A DNA stretch of 64,000 nt from the NCBI GenBank assembly GCA_032622095.1, contig CP136068.1:151493151-151557150 (forward strand). Reading direction: 5' to 3'. This document shows, in pieces, positions 12,652 through 24,660 of this stretch. The position numbers and the translations under genes were made by a program. This DNA is from Siphonodentalium dalli (taxonomy: Eukaryota; Mollusca; Scaphopoda; Gadilida; Siphonodentaliidae). The notes under the pieces are model-generated. The model was given only the letters and a program-made list of their open reading frames with translations, made no database searches and had not been told where the DNA came from. Position 1 is the stretch's first letter, and every line of letters starts with the position of its first letter.

Positions 12652-14545
12652 ATGTAACCACGAATCGCAGCTACAAAGCTACAAATGTATTCTTATATCT
12701 GAATTCCGTATAGCTATGTTGCATGTATCATTGAATATATACCCTTAATAATATCAAGTGGCTGGTTTGTTGCCAGTGCAACCACGTTTCGGGGCTACAA
12801 AGCAATGTTTAACAATGTTTTCTCAGATCTGAATTCCATATAGACATGTTGCATGTATCATTGAAAAGATGCCTTTTAAAAAATCAAGTCGCTCGTTTGT
12901 TGCCACTGTAACCATGTTTCGGGGCTACAAAGCAATTTTTAACAATGTTTTCTCAAAACTGTATTCCATATAGCCATGTTAAATGTATCATTGAAAAGAC
13001 GCCTTTTAAAAAATCAAGTCGCTCGATTGTTGCCTCTGTAACCACGTTTCAGGGCTACAAAGCAATTTTTAACAATGTTTTCTCAGGTCTGAATTCCATA
13101 CAGCCATGTTACATGTATTATTGAAAAGACGCCTTTTAAAAAATCAAGTCGCTCGTTTGTTGCCTCTGTAACCACGTTTCAGGGTTACAAAGCAATTTTT
13201 AACAATGTTTTCTCAACTCTAAATTCCATATAGCCATGTTGCATGTATCAACGAAAAGATGCCTTTAAAAAAATCAAGTCGCTCGTTTGTAGCCACTGTA
13301 ACCATGTTTCAGGGCTACAAAGCAATTTTTAACAATGTTTTCTCAGCTCTGAATTCCATATACCCATGTTGCATGTATCACTGAAAAGATGCCTTATAAA
13401 AATCAAGTCGCTCGTTTGTTGCAGCTGTAACCACGTTTCAGGGCTACAAAGCAATTTTTAACAATGTTTTCTCAGATCGGAATTCCATATAGACATGTTG
13501 CATGTATCATTGAAAAGACGCCTTTTAAAAAATCAAGTCGCTCGTTTGTTGCCTCTGTAACCACGTTTCAGGGCTACAAAGCAATTTTTAACAATGTTTT
13601 CTCAGATCTGAATTCCATACAGCCATGTTACATGTATAATTGAAAAGACGCCTTTTAAAAAATCAAGTCGCTCGTTTGTTGCCTCTGTAACCACGTTTCA
13701 GGGTTACAAAGCAATTTTTAACAATGTTTTCTCAGCTCTGAATTCCATAAAGCCATGTTGCATGTATCAATGAAAAGATGCCTTTTAAAAAATCAAGTCG
13801 CTCGTTTGTTGCCACTGTAACCATGTTTCGGGGCTACAAAGCAATTTTTAACAATGTTTTCTCAGCTCTGAATTCCATATACCCATGTTGCATGTATCAC
13901 TGAAAAGATGCCTTATAAAAATCAAGTCGCTCGTTTGTTGCAGCTGTAACCACGTTTCAGGGCTACAAAGCAATTTTTAACAATGTTTTCTCAGCTCTGA
14001 ATTCCATATACCCATGTTGCATGTATCACTGAAAAGATGCCTTATAAAAATCAAGTCGCTCGTTTTTTGCCTCTGTAACCACGTTTCAGGGCTACAAAGC
14101 AACTTTTAACAATGTTTTCTCAGCTCTGAATTCCATATAGCCATGTTGCATGTATCAATGAAAAGATGCCTTTTAAAAAATCAAGTCGCTCGTTTGTTGC
14201 CTCTGTAACCACGTTTCAGGGCTACAAAGCAATTTTTAACAATGTTTTCTCAGCTCTGAATTCCATATAGCCATGTTGCATGTATCAATGTAAAGATGCC
14301 TTTTAAAAAATCAAGTCGCTCGTTTGTTGCCACTGTAACCACGTTTCAGGGCTACAAAGCAATTTTTAACAATGTTTTCTCAGATCTGAATTCCATATAG
14401 ACATGTTGCATGTATCATTGAAAAGATTCCTTTTAAAAAATCAAGTCGCTCGTTTGTTGCCACTGTTGCCACTGTAACCAAAGCAACGTTGAAGAATATT
14501 TTCTCAGAATTAAAAACCATATTGCCATGCAGCATGTATCATTGA
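12652..14545 (-). repeat. 130-bp satellite, right array, about 14 copies, with higher-order structure
   Basis: The marker AGGGCTACAAAGCAA recurs every 129-130 bp from 12791 to 14348. The array is inverted relative to 5740-6405. Diagnostic variants repeat at 519 bp: GGGTTACAA at 13181 and 13700, GCCTTATAAA at 13391 and 13910, CAGCCATGTTACATGTA at 13101 and 13620. A four-unit block was therefore duplicated. Confidence 0.95.
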
Positions 14546-14642
14546 ATAGATGCATTTAAAAATATCAAGTCGCTCCTTCGTTGCCATACACAATTTCTAG
14601 GTGTATGCTGTTGTTCATGGCTTGTCTTTTCTGAAAACTGTG

Positions 14643-14702
14643 TGTATCATGTTGCTGGCAACAAAAACGCATACCCTAATTTTTTTGACCACGTTTCTTG
14701 CC
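14643..14702 (-). repeat. Right terminal inverted repeat of the foldback-like element
   Basis: In reverse complement it reads GGCAAGAAACGTGGTC, A-run, TTAGGGTATGCG, GTTGCCAGCAACATGATAC, matching 5605-5665. Confidence 0.8.
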
Positions 14703-14708
14703 ATATCT

Positions 14709-17702
14709 ATAACCAATTAATCACACCCATGGTTTAAAAATACGTTTGATGTTTATACTTAGTAGTTGTGATATATTTCACCATACACCTATCATTTTCT
14801 ATAATACGAAACGCTCTCTAAATTATGTTGATCCCGATTTAGGCCAACCCGTTAACCCATGGAATGGACAGAAGTCAATCGAATACTATAAATACACATA
14901 CTATGCATACAAATTCATTTTTCAGATCGCCTTTAAGAAACCAAAATACGGAAGCAGACTATCAGTTTATATATAAGCATAAGCACGTACTGACAATTTG
15001 GATAAAACAAATTTTGAAAATAAATAAATCAGCTCAGCGGAGTAGTCCGTGTCACTTATAAACATGGTTCTTATAAAAAAAAAATGCTATATTATATCGT
15101 TTCAAGAAGTGTCCTACCAAGTTATACTGCCAATTCCTGTATTCGTTGTGGCCAAGAAATTGAGAGACCTCTTTTAAACGGTCATGACACAGTTGAACTT
15201 CCAATTTGTTTTTTATTTGGAAGGAGGTATAACATAGGCTGACAAATACACAAAATATAAATATAGCGGCTTAATGTGTTCTGAGAAATACTTGTCATGG
15301 TAAGTCACTTTCCAGCTGTTTTAAATTTTTCTCACAGGAGTGAAACAACCGACATTTATTTCTACCATATCAGGAATAGACGAACACAGAACGCTCTTGT
15401 GTTGTCCATGCCATGCACATGGCTTGTTTGTTTTATACCCAAACACGATGTTCAGCGTTGTATTTGCATGACTTCATTGTGTCTGTCTGGAACATATGAT
15501 GTCCATAACAAGGTAGTTCAAATATTGTTCAACCTGTTTCAATACCGGTAAAAATAAAAATAAAACAATTGTTATGCAGTTGCGGTCCGAAATTGCGAGC
15601 CGCTTTAAGTGTTCATGTGACTATACATGCAATGCCACGGAGACATACAAGTAGATGTACGAGCAATAAAACACTAACCTGGCACAATCTGTGTGGGTAC
15701 GCCGACGAGAAGAGCAAGATACATCCCGAAGCTATTTACTTTCACTGCCATGTTTCATTAGATGTCAGTCTTTCTGGAGAAATGTGCCGCACGGTTCTAT
15801 GTTCCCACACTATCGAGTATCCCTCATATATCACGTGACCGGCCTACAGTTAGAGCTATATACCATATACTCCTGATGAGGAAACGCTTCCACGACAATT
15901 CATCACGTGATTATCACATTGTAACCCGTGGAACATAGAGTTGTTGAAAGTGTCACTGCCCTGTTATTCTCAAATGGCCACTTACAAGAAAGTATCGTCG
16001 CATGCTTCCTATGATCAATCGATAACAACACTACTCTATATGACTACTACTAAGGAACTGTGTCTGAATTTGCACAAAGAATATCCCCACATACAGGCCT
16101 GATAACTGATCAGAACACATTCCGAGTATATGAGCCATGTTTCCATATTTAGCATTCACGGGTGATTTCTTAAAGACATATTAAGGACTTGTTCGGGTGC
16201 GTGAAACTGATATAAGTTGGTACCAAGGCGTTATGTCAACCTGTGAAATATAGCATTCCACTAACATCGCCGCAAATTTCAAATAAATCGAACATACATG
16301 TACCATTCCATAGAAAACATCGTCTGAAGTACACTAAATTGTTAATATTTACATCTGGATTCGGGACGCAACTATCTGCAATAAACAAACACAAATGATT
16401 TCGCCATCGAGAGTCATTGCATTTAATTAATTTATCAGAATGACGGTGTGTTGTCAATTTGGATTAATATTTGTAAAAATAACTACTTTGAGCAAGATTG
16501 TTCTCCATTTCTATTTGATGACCCTACCGGAGTGTTTCACATCACTTTAATGCTAAATATGCCAGATTTACTATGAACTACCATGGGTACGTCCTCTATC
16601 ATATAACATAAAAATAGTTGGATCGCACCCATTATCCCACTTTTTCAGGCTAGCAGAAACTAAAACAAATGATCGTTTCTGATAAAGAGCGTTCATGATT
16701 ACGTTTCCTAAAAGATCCTTCTCAACGATTAGTTTTTGTAGCCGATTTCAACGTAATTTTAATTGCGTTTTGGATCCTCACGGTGTCAGTGATTCATGAT
16801 ATTTGCATGTATTCATTCTTTTTGGTTTGGCCTGAATTCGGAACATTTGGACTAGGTTCGATCCAAGTCGGACGGTGCATCTTTAATTGAGTTGGTGACG
16901 CCATTTTCTCTTGACTGCTTATGATTGCGTAATCATTTTGGTTATGCCTTTGTCATGTAACAACCAGCTCACTGATAGGAACATACTATCAAACAGCCAC
17001 CTTTAATAATGATTTGCTGATATATAAACGGCATGGTCATTTGCATGTACATCTTTGTGACCTTGACTACCACCACATCCCATCGGTTTTCAAAATTCGA
17101 AGTCAAAATAACATAAGAGATATCACATTTTTACGCAGGCAACTCTCAGTGATAACATTCGTTGTTGCATGATATACAAAGCACAGGGATTGAGACATAA
17201 GTTGTTCAACGTAGAGAAGGTCTCGCTCACCACAACCATTGTCACACAAAATGAACACAAAATAATATTACACACATATAATGAAATTTTATAAGTATAA
17301 CATCGTAATATACATGTAACATAATCTTTGTTCATATCTTTGTGTTGGTGCAAATTGGTGTCTGTGGTGCTTTGTTGACTTTTATAATTTTATTCGCAAG
17401 CGGTTTTAAAATCTAAGATAGTAAATAAACATGGTTGCTTTAGTTTGCAACAAATCATGCGACACATTGCCCTTCCGAATGGTTTCATGGACAACCGCGT
17501 AAGCATCTAAACGTATATGTCTACACAATAGCAACGACGCATGCCGTTTCGTTATCACAACAACGATACCCATGAATGTAAAAGCCCTGCAACCATTTAA
17601 GCGGGTAATGAAGCCAGTGCTATTATTCGTTTTGAGGCGGATTATCCAGCCTGTTCGCCCGAAAACCCGCACATTTCTGCTTATAATATAACTTGTTTTA
17701 TG
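14709..17702. other. Intergenic stretch with no recognised feature
   Basis: There are short open frames only (for example 15569-15838 and 16236-16457 on the minus strand), with no family motif, no codon pattern I trust and no paired splice sites. Confidence 0.4.
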
Positions 17703-17965
17703 TAGAAAACCTGCTTAGAATCGCCTCATTTAGGCGATTCTAAGCAGATTATGAGGGGACAATGACAACACACGACATTTCATGTGTATGCTCTTTAACA
17801 TGTGTTTTCATTGTGGCCCGCGCCATACAACGAAATAACGGCTATTACTCCATTATGTGCTTTTATCAGAATCAAATTATCACATTATGTACCTATTTCA
17901 CGGTATAGGTCGATTATGTGCGTATTTGAGCGAGGATATATTGGGGGTTATCAACTTGTTTTCAC
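17703..17965 (+). mobile_element. MITE family A copy (TCGATTATGTGCG type)
   Basis: It opens with a perfect hairpin, CTGCTTAGAATCGCCT / AGGCGATTCTAAGCAG around CATTT (17710-17746). It continues through a conserved core GGCCCGCGCCATACAACG and ends TAGGTCGATTATGTGCG...GCGAGGATAT. The same order of blocks recurs near 29.0, 42.1, 42.9, 46.6 and 47.0 kb. The family is non-autonomous and the transposase family is unknown. Confidence 0.8.
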
Positions 17966-18519
17966 TGATTTGTCCAATATGGCAACGACATGTTTGGGTC
18001 AAGTTGTATTCAGACTCTGTGTGGTCACTGTCACGATATGTATGACTATACACATGGAGCTAATATGCTGCCCATACATTAGCGTGGTCTTCGACCGCCT
18101 CGCTTTATTGATTGCCAAAATCAATAATTACGACAGCGACCAAATTTTGATTGGAAAGTTATAAGCGAACAGCACACACACCTATACAGTGTGTGGGGAT
18201 AAGTTTTTGTCAATTTCGATATTTTGTTTGCATTTTATAAGCTTAAACCGGCAACTAAACCATCTAATTCGGCGGTCCATCTAAACCAGCTTTACCGAGG
18301 CTAAACTTGAGATGACGAATCCGTCTTTTCTTCATCGTGGTTTAGAATTGTCAAACAATCAATCAAAGGGTGGATATGTAAATTATCTCGAGTGAGGGCG
18401 TGTCTAAGTGGCGGATGCCGACATGTGTTATCATTTCACAGTCGATTCATTCGCACGCGAGCTTTTCTCAGATATGGACATGTTCCTTCAAAAAGATTTT
18501 TAAAACTATCTTTTTGGGC

Positions 18520-19530
18520 TTCTGGCAATCACAAATACTGGTGTTTTCTACAAATTCATTTGAATGGTTCAGCGTTTTAATTTTGGCACCAAAACGATGC
18601 TACTGCATGACCAGATATGCTATACATATAGTTCGCAATCCTAAGCTTATATTTCTATATGAGTCAAATTTGATAACTTATTTTGATGTAGATCATGCCA
18701 CAAAGCTCTACTCTGGCTCCGCCCATAAATTCCCATAATATCCGACCAGTTCAAAACCTGGGAACGTTTTGATTTTCTGCATGACGGAAAATGTATTACA
18801 TTGAAAAAAAGCAACGCATGTAATATATTTCTTTATTAAAAGCTGTCCCTGTGCACGGTTGCCCACTTCCAACAGTTGTGATGCCGCTTCTGGTGTGCAC
18901 TCATAAGCAAATATCATTTACTTGACCAACCTCCTGGTCGAGGATTGACTCGATTATGGAGCCTTTATTCAGCGTCAGAGGGGCATACGCCCCTTCGTGC
19001 GACAGGAGCTTGCGTCACATTTGCGAACATTTTAATTTAAAAAAAAAATTAAATAAATTTAAAACAAACAAATATTAATATAAATTTTAAATATTGTTTC
19101 TTGTTAGATACAACTCCTAACTCAATTTAACAACACAATTTTTTCATTTTTATTAAATTAAATTGTTCTTATTTTTACAGTTTTAGAACAGTTGCGAACA
19201 GACGGACATACATATATACAGCTCCTATACCCTTTAATATATACAGATATACATGTACATACACCAAATTTTGTCTTTGCGGGTAAAGCATCTGGCAGAA
19301 AATCTATCACAAACAAAGTGATAAACAGCGCGTGAAACTCGTGTTGAGAGACATGCCCTTTGTCATACTGATTTAAACCCACAAAGAGATCGGATTAATG
19401 GTCCATTAATGGTTACATATTTCTCAATGAATAAATCCAATGAGCGTGCAGGCGTTCGCGATAATTTATGACATGTCAATAACCATTATATCCGTTTGTC
19501 TTTGGTCGGATAGGTAAGATGGTAGTTGGA
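18520..19530. other. About 1-kb insertion inside the older transposon
   Basis: It is absent from the related copy at 48 kb, where the flanking words (CATGTTCCTTCAA and ATATCACCAAATC) are almost adjacent. It holds a small GC patch (about 18925-19025, GGGGCATACGCCCCTTC) and an A/T-only run. Its own ends were not resolved. Confidence 0.5.
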
Positions 19531-19642
19531 CTGTATGATCATATCACCAAATCTAGTTGTCAATTAGTTCGTAACTGAACGACAAAAACGCCCCTTAGAC
19601 CCGGTTTGGCTGGACCGCCAATATAGGTTTAAACCAGGTTAA

Positions 19643-20225
19643 AGGGGTACTGTACGCCATTTTCATTAAATTTCCGGTGACAACAACGAACTAATATCGA
19701 TAATATATAGAAAAATAAGTAATTTGAGTCGAAGATGTATTCTGTAAACGCTCAGGTTAATAGGCTATCTTAAAATTTAATAATTTAAAAGTTAATAATT
19801 TGATATAAATTGAATTTATGACTGGAGCCATAAAATGGCGTCAATTAAATTACGAATTACCGTAATCAAAAACAGTAATTGAGGGATACTGGATTTTTAA
19901 ACCGATCGCACACACGATTGCTTAAAATATTATGATGATACGGGGAGAACACTCAAGCCACTCACTGACTAGCGACGATACAATAACTTAAATGATTATA
20001 TGGGACTAGTATGCATATAATATAACTTTTATTTGATTCATTTGGTTGAAAACTTTACAAAAATTACTCGACAACGACAATTTGTATTTTTGCATTCCGG
20101 TAAATTTGTCATCCGTAACATGACTTCGTACTCAACAGACTTTCAAATAATGGAAAAATTGTTACCTTATTCTACGACTCGGAGACTATAGAAACCAACA
20201 ACAACATGTGGCGTACAGTACCCCT
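19643..20225. mobile_element. MITE with 17-bp terminal inverted repeats in a TTAA site
   Basis: The ends are AGGGGTACTGTACGCCA (19643-19659) and its exact reverse complement (20209-20225), flanked by TTAA at 19639-19642 and 20226-20229. It is 583 bp long with no coding capacity. The TTAA duplication is the signature of piggyBac-type insertion, but the family assignment is an inference. Confidence 0.85.
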
Positions 20226-20275
20226 TTAAACTCGGGGGTTTAAATCGGTTTAAACCGGAGATGACGAATCCGGCC

Positions 20276-23114
20276 ATAGGGTTTTATTTGAAGTCCAGCA
20301 ACCAAGAAAGAGCACAATATTAGCTGGTGGGTATGACGTCGATTAAATCTGGACTGTTTATGTCAAAACCACATCGATGGTTCAACTTAGAGGGTTTGAT
20401 AGTCCGAGGAGTCACTGCTCGATCGCACATTGATTCAGAATGCAAAGTAATACCAACAACAATAGTTTGTGATAGTCGACGTGCGATATATTTATTTACT
20501 AACCGGTAATGTTTTATTCAATTGCAAATATACATGGTATATGCCACCACGGTGGTTACATGTGGGAATACTATGTGTTTACGTTTGTGACAACACGCGT
20601 CTGGGAGTTCCAGTGTAGGAAGCACCATGTTATGGTTGTAAGTTGTAAGCCAGTCACTCATCATCCAAACTACCAAGAAACCCGTTATTAGATGAATTTT
20701 CGGCAAATATGATATCGTGATTGGTTTGTTGTGAGTATGTGAGGTAATAAACTAATTTGGGTAACTAAACCGGCTTTTGGTGAAATTTCGTTCTTTTAAC
20801 TGTATGGTACGGGGGACATCGAATCAGATTAAGTATCTTTAAAACATACCAATAATTGAATGGAATGAGTATCCTACACTATTGAGCCAACATTAATTAC
20901 ATCAATGTGCCATATAGGTAGCAATACATCATATATATGATAATTTAATTGCGTGAGTGAACCGATCAATTATTGGTGAACCGGAGAGTTTATTTTCACA
21001 ATTTTCGAACATAATTATCTCAATGTATCATGTGTCCATGTCAAACTCACAGAGGTTGAACAACAATCTAGTGTTGCTGCGTATATAAAAAATGTGTGTC
21101 TGGGTGACATATTTTTGAGAAAATAGCAATTTAAATGTTCAATGCTTTTGTATAGGGATTTACACATTGTAACATATTGTAGAACTCTGGTGAAATCACG
21201 GTGTTATACTTGTGTTATTTTTATGAATTTCAAGGTTCAAACATTCATTTACAAACAAATAATAAAAATAATATGCATATTAAACCTCAGTTTTATGGTA
21301 ATTTCAATCCATTTACAAACACATGTGTTTACTTACTGGACTACACCAGCAGTGAACTGGATGGGAAATCACAAGTGTATCTCTTCTCAATGAGATAATT
21401 ATGTCTATAATCTTTATAGTATTGTAAATTACATGTGTAGAAGTTATAGTATTGACCCATGTTGGTAAGTTGTGTTCAGGTGGGAGAGGTATGTTTATTT
21501 CCCTTCCGTTTTGTTTCCTACACGATACCACCAAGCACATGCAACCAGTGTCATGTTGGCGTGGTGGAATACAATTTGTGCAATTACTCAAAGTTTACTC
21601 GTAAACAATTGCAGAAATTGAGATTAATATTTATATAGGTGAATATAAGTGGCAGACATAATACTATAGTTGATATTTAACTAATATGTGCTGGGTCCGA
21701 TAATGTATCATGATCTGTGACAATTATAATTCAATGGGCGCTTTTGGCAATGGAATGCGTAGCCTCGGATTTCTAAAAGCCTTCCGAGCTATAGTTTCTG
21801 CAAGAGATCGATGATATAACGTCGAGTGTGGCCCACACAAATTCACAATCATCCGGTTTGCAAATTTAGCTATCACTGCAAGAAGAAACTTGTTCTAAAT
21901 ATACCGCATCCCATTGTCCAGATGTAGCTGGTGGTTGTTCTGCATCTGGTGTAAGATCGTGTAAGGTGTCAGCACCTCGCTCTGTTTATACTTCAACACA
22001 ACACAGAAACATTCAATAAGTTCTAATGTTGTGACACCGACTGTAAGGGGGTTGGTAGAGTGGCCACTCCTGCTGTCATAATTTGTGCATTGCTTCCTTA
22101 TTGTAAACTATCCTTTAGAATTCGTGTCGATGATAATTGTCGTTTGCACATGTAATTGAAACTGGCGGTCGATGGCGTGTGATTATTCGTGTGTCGGGCT
22201 GTGTATCTCTAAATGTTCCCTTGCGATCCACCTCGTGTTGTATTGATTGCAACCGTGTGCAACACGACTAACCTTTGTTTGATTTTACCACGAAATTAGA
22301 CGCTCGCGGGTCATGGAACTAGCATCAAATCGATATATGGCAGCTTGTAGTCACAAGTTTTCTCTAACTGAAATTAAGATACCAGGTCAGATTTGACATC
22401 AAATTAGTCAAACTTTTCGAAGTTAATTCTTAGCTTGCCAGGCAAAATTAAACTGAACAATACCTGCATTCACCATCATTAATATTAGAATGCGAGCTAA
22501 ACGGGCAAATATGAGCTTGTTTGTACCACACTTGCGCGCAAATTGCAATTATGTTGTTTCGAAAGCTTGGTGCCTATGGCCTTAGAAAACACACGATAAC
22601 AAGCTTGGGGCCGCATATTAATACCTCAAATATGGGCAGAAGTACCACTACCCTAACGGGAATAAGAAATATTGGGGTAGTGCTAATAAAGTAGTAAGTA
22701 GTTGTTTCACTTCCTCGAAAATTGTGAACGGATTATGACTTGTAGTATGTTCACGATATATACTTCTTTCAGCGGATTTTAACTCTCTGAAGGTCAAGGC
22801 AGAATCTAAAATACTCATGTATCCTCATTTCATTAAAAATTATATTATACTTATTCTGATGAAATACATTACCATAGACATATATTTTAAGATAAACTGG
22901 TACCTGTGGACCAGGAAAATTGTCAAATATACCCAACATCTCATGTCAGAGCTCATTAATGGTGTAGGTACTGCTTACGCCCAATTGACAACGACGTTAA
23001 TAAACACAAATTGTCTTGTTATTCATAGGACATATAGTTTGAAGCGAGATATTAATAATCGATCCATTTATTACACGAATTATACAGGCAATTATTACCC
23101 TGCAAGATGAGCCT
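20276..23114. other. Intergenic stretch with no recognised feature
   Basis: Only short frames are present. A small stem CACTACCC...GGGGTAGTG lies at about 22650-22685. I see no gene, RNA or array. Confidence 0.4.
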
Positions 23115-23371
23115 GAACGCGCAGTAACCATCTACTGTTCCCGGGGACAGTACAACCACATTGTGGCTAGCATACAGACACAGTGCGATTAACCTTTTGC
23201 AAGGGTCACAACTTAGCGCGAACTATTAACAGCGTACACTCGGACAATTGCACGTTGATCAATTCGACCGAGCCAATGTTGTGAGAAACTCACATTAGAC
23301 CATCGACGGGCTGCGAACTTATATCGCTGTGTTAACAGCAAAGGAAAGTCCGACGCGCTAACCACTGGACC
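23115..23371 (-). mobile_element. tRNA-headed SINE-like element
   Basis: On the minus strand it starts GGTCCAGTGGTTAGCGCGTC, a tRNA 5' half with A-box (TGGTTAGCGCG). About 50 bp further comes a degenerate B-box GTTCGCAGCCC (complement of 23308-23318). A non-tRNA body follows to about 23115. This is the usual layout of tRNA-derived SINEs transcribed by RNA polymerase III. The 3' end and any tail were not defined. Confidence 0.6.
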
Positions 23372-23416
23372 TTAATACTTAATGATGGTGATAGTTTCTT
23401 GCGATCGAGAACATCG

Positions 23417-23461
23417 GTTGATAATCAGTTTTGAAAACGGATAATCAGTTTTGAAAACGAG
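23417..23461. repeat. Two-copy direct repeat of GATAATCAGTTTTGAAAACG
   Basis: The 20-bp word appears twice in tandem next to the SINE-like element. It is probably a simple local duplication. Confidence 0.7.
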
Positions 23462-23739
23462 ATTCATCAGTATCGTGATATATTATGAGTTACTATGGTG
23501 CCACCTCGAGTTCAATAGGTGATATTTATACTGTAATTCTTATTGGTCCATATTGCTTCTGACACGATCTTAGTTCATGAGCACATGTTATTTGCGGTTG
23601 GGATACATCTAGTATGTGTATCTATTGATGTCTGTATACAGGTGTCAACTTTACCGCATCCAATGCGACAGTGCCAGGCGAGTTTCGTAGTGATGAAGAG
23701 TGTACCATATTAATTTGACATCCATGCATGACTTGAGCC

Positions 23740-24660
23740 CAATTTTCGAACAAATTGGTTGCATCCTCACTTGTTGACGCCCATGGGGTGTCACCTCACG
23801 AATATGCAATGGTTTTCGGGTGGCCACTGTACATATACATGCATGGTCAGAGCCGATCTAGTATTTAGCAACGACAGACTATTTGACACCCCATCCCTTC
23901 AAAAAATGGCCATTGGTGCACCATATGAATATATGCAAGGATTTCCGGTGGTTCTAGCAACAGAGTTGATTTACCACATAAAAACTTAATGTTATTGTGA
24001 CCAATATTCACAAATTCAGACCATTTTTTAAATGGGATCAGCCTATTGGACCGGGTTCTTGTGTGGTCATCGGGTAACAGCGCTTGGATATTCAAGTGTT
24101 CCCTGTGGATACCATGGTTCTGCTCAGTGCCAATTTAGCAACAAGTGTTTTTATGCCGCCCTCCCCATGCACATGAGCTCAACTTTCGAAAAATGGGAGG
24201 ATATTGGGCTGGACCCCCATATATGGATGGCCATGGGGTGGCACCACACAAATATGCAAGGGCTACCATGGTTCCGACCACAGAGCCGACTTGGCAACAA
24301 AGAATACCATGCATATCCGCCGTTCATGCCCGATGTCGTCCAAATTTTCAAAAAATTGGATGCGGCTATTTAGCTGGGTTCCTCATTTTTGGACGGCCTT
24401 GTGGTGGTATTGCACGAATATCAATATTTAGGGGTGGACGCATGTGAAGTCGATATCAACCGGTGTCCTTGGTCGCGAATATCTAAATAATAATATTGCA
24501 CTATCCGAGCGGAAATGTCTAGAATGGTAATCTTTGTTTTTCGTTTTATATTCCATGGGGTGGCACCACACAGATATACAAGGGCCACAACGCTCGTGTG
24601 GCTTCCATGGTTCTGGTCACCCATATGGGGGATCCAGCCCAATATCCTCATCCCATTTTT
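23740..24660 (+). repeat. Degenerate satellite, about 155 bp unit, six or so copies
   Basis: The phrase GGGGTGGCACCACACAAATATGCAAGG (split and mutated) recurs near 23802, 23925, 24083, 24245, 24413 and 24565. Each is followed by a GGTTCTGGTCA-like tract. Overlapping open frames here are products of the repeat, not genes. Confidence 0.7.

Larger units (their letters stand above)
5598..14708. mobile_element. Large foldback-like element built of satellite arrays between inverted ends
   Basis: The two ends share a 61-bp inverted repeat (5605-5665 versus 14643-14702, only a few mismatches). Inside these, the same 130-bp satellite is present in opposite orientations, at 5740-6405 on the plus strand and 12652-14545 on the minus strand. 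Between them lie further tandem families of about 176, 176, 138 and 150-185 bp. No coding region is seen; the open frames here are translations of the repeats. Long inverted ends made of tandem repeats are the hallmark of foldback elements such as Drosophila FB and Galileo, so a non-autonomous foldback DNA transposon is the simplest reading. A rearranged satellite field is the alternative. A target site duplication could not be defined because the outer boundaries are only good to about 10 bp. Confidence 0.6.
18075..20275 (+). mobile_element. Composite old transposon, relative of 47893-48690, with two nested insertions
   Basis: 18075-18515 and 19530-19640 plus 20230-20275 align in reverse complement with 48495-48080 and 48050-47890. 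Shared words include GCTTAAACCGGCAACTAAACC, GATGACGAATCCG and GACCCGGTTTGGCTGGACCG. Two extra segments interrupt this copy: about 18520-19530, and a TTAA-flanked MITE at 19643-20225. The right end GGTTTAAACCGGAGATGACG matches the terminal repeat of the other copy. Confidence 0.75.

Noticed and set aside
5740-14545. Possible CRISPR array
   Set aside because: Units are contiguous satellite monomers with no spacers, in a eukaryotic context.
23759-24447. Open frames in four frames around 24.0-24.4 kb
   Set aside because: They come from a degenerate satellite lacking stops; no motif and no consistent frame.
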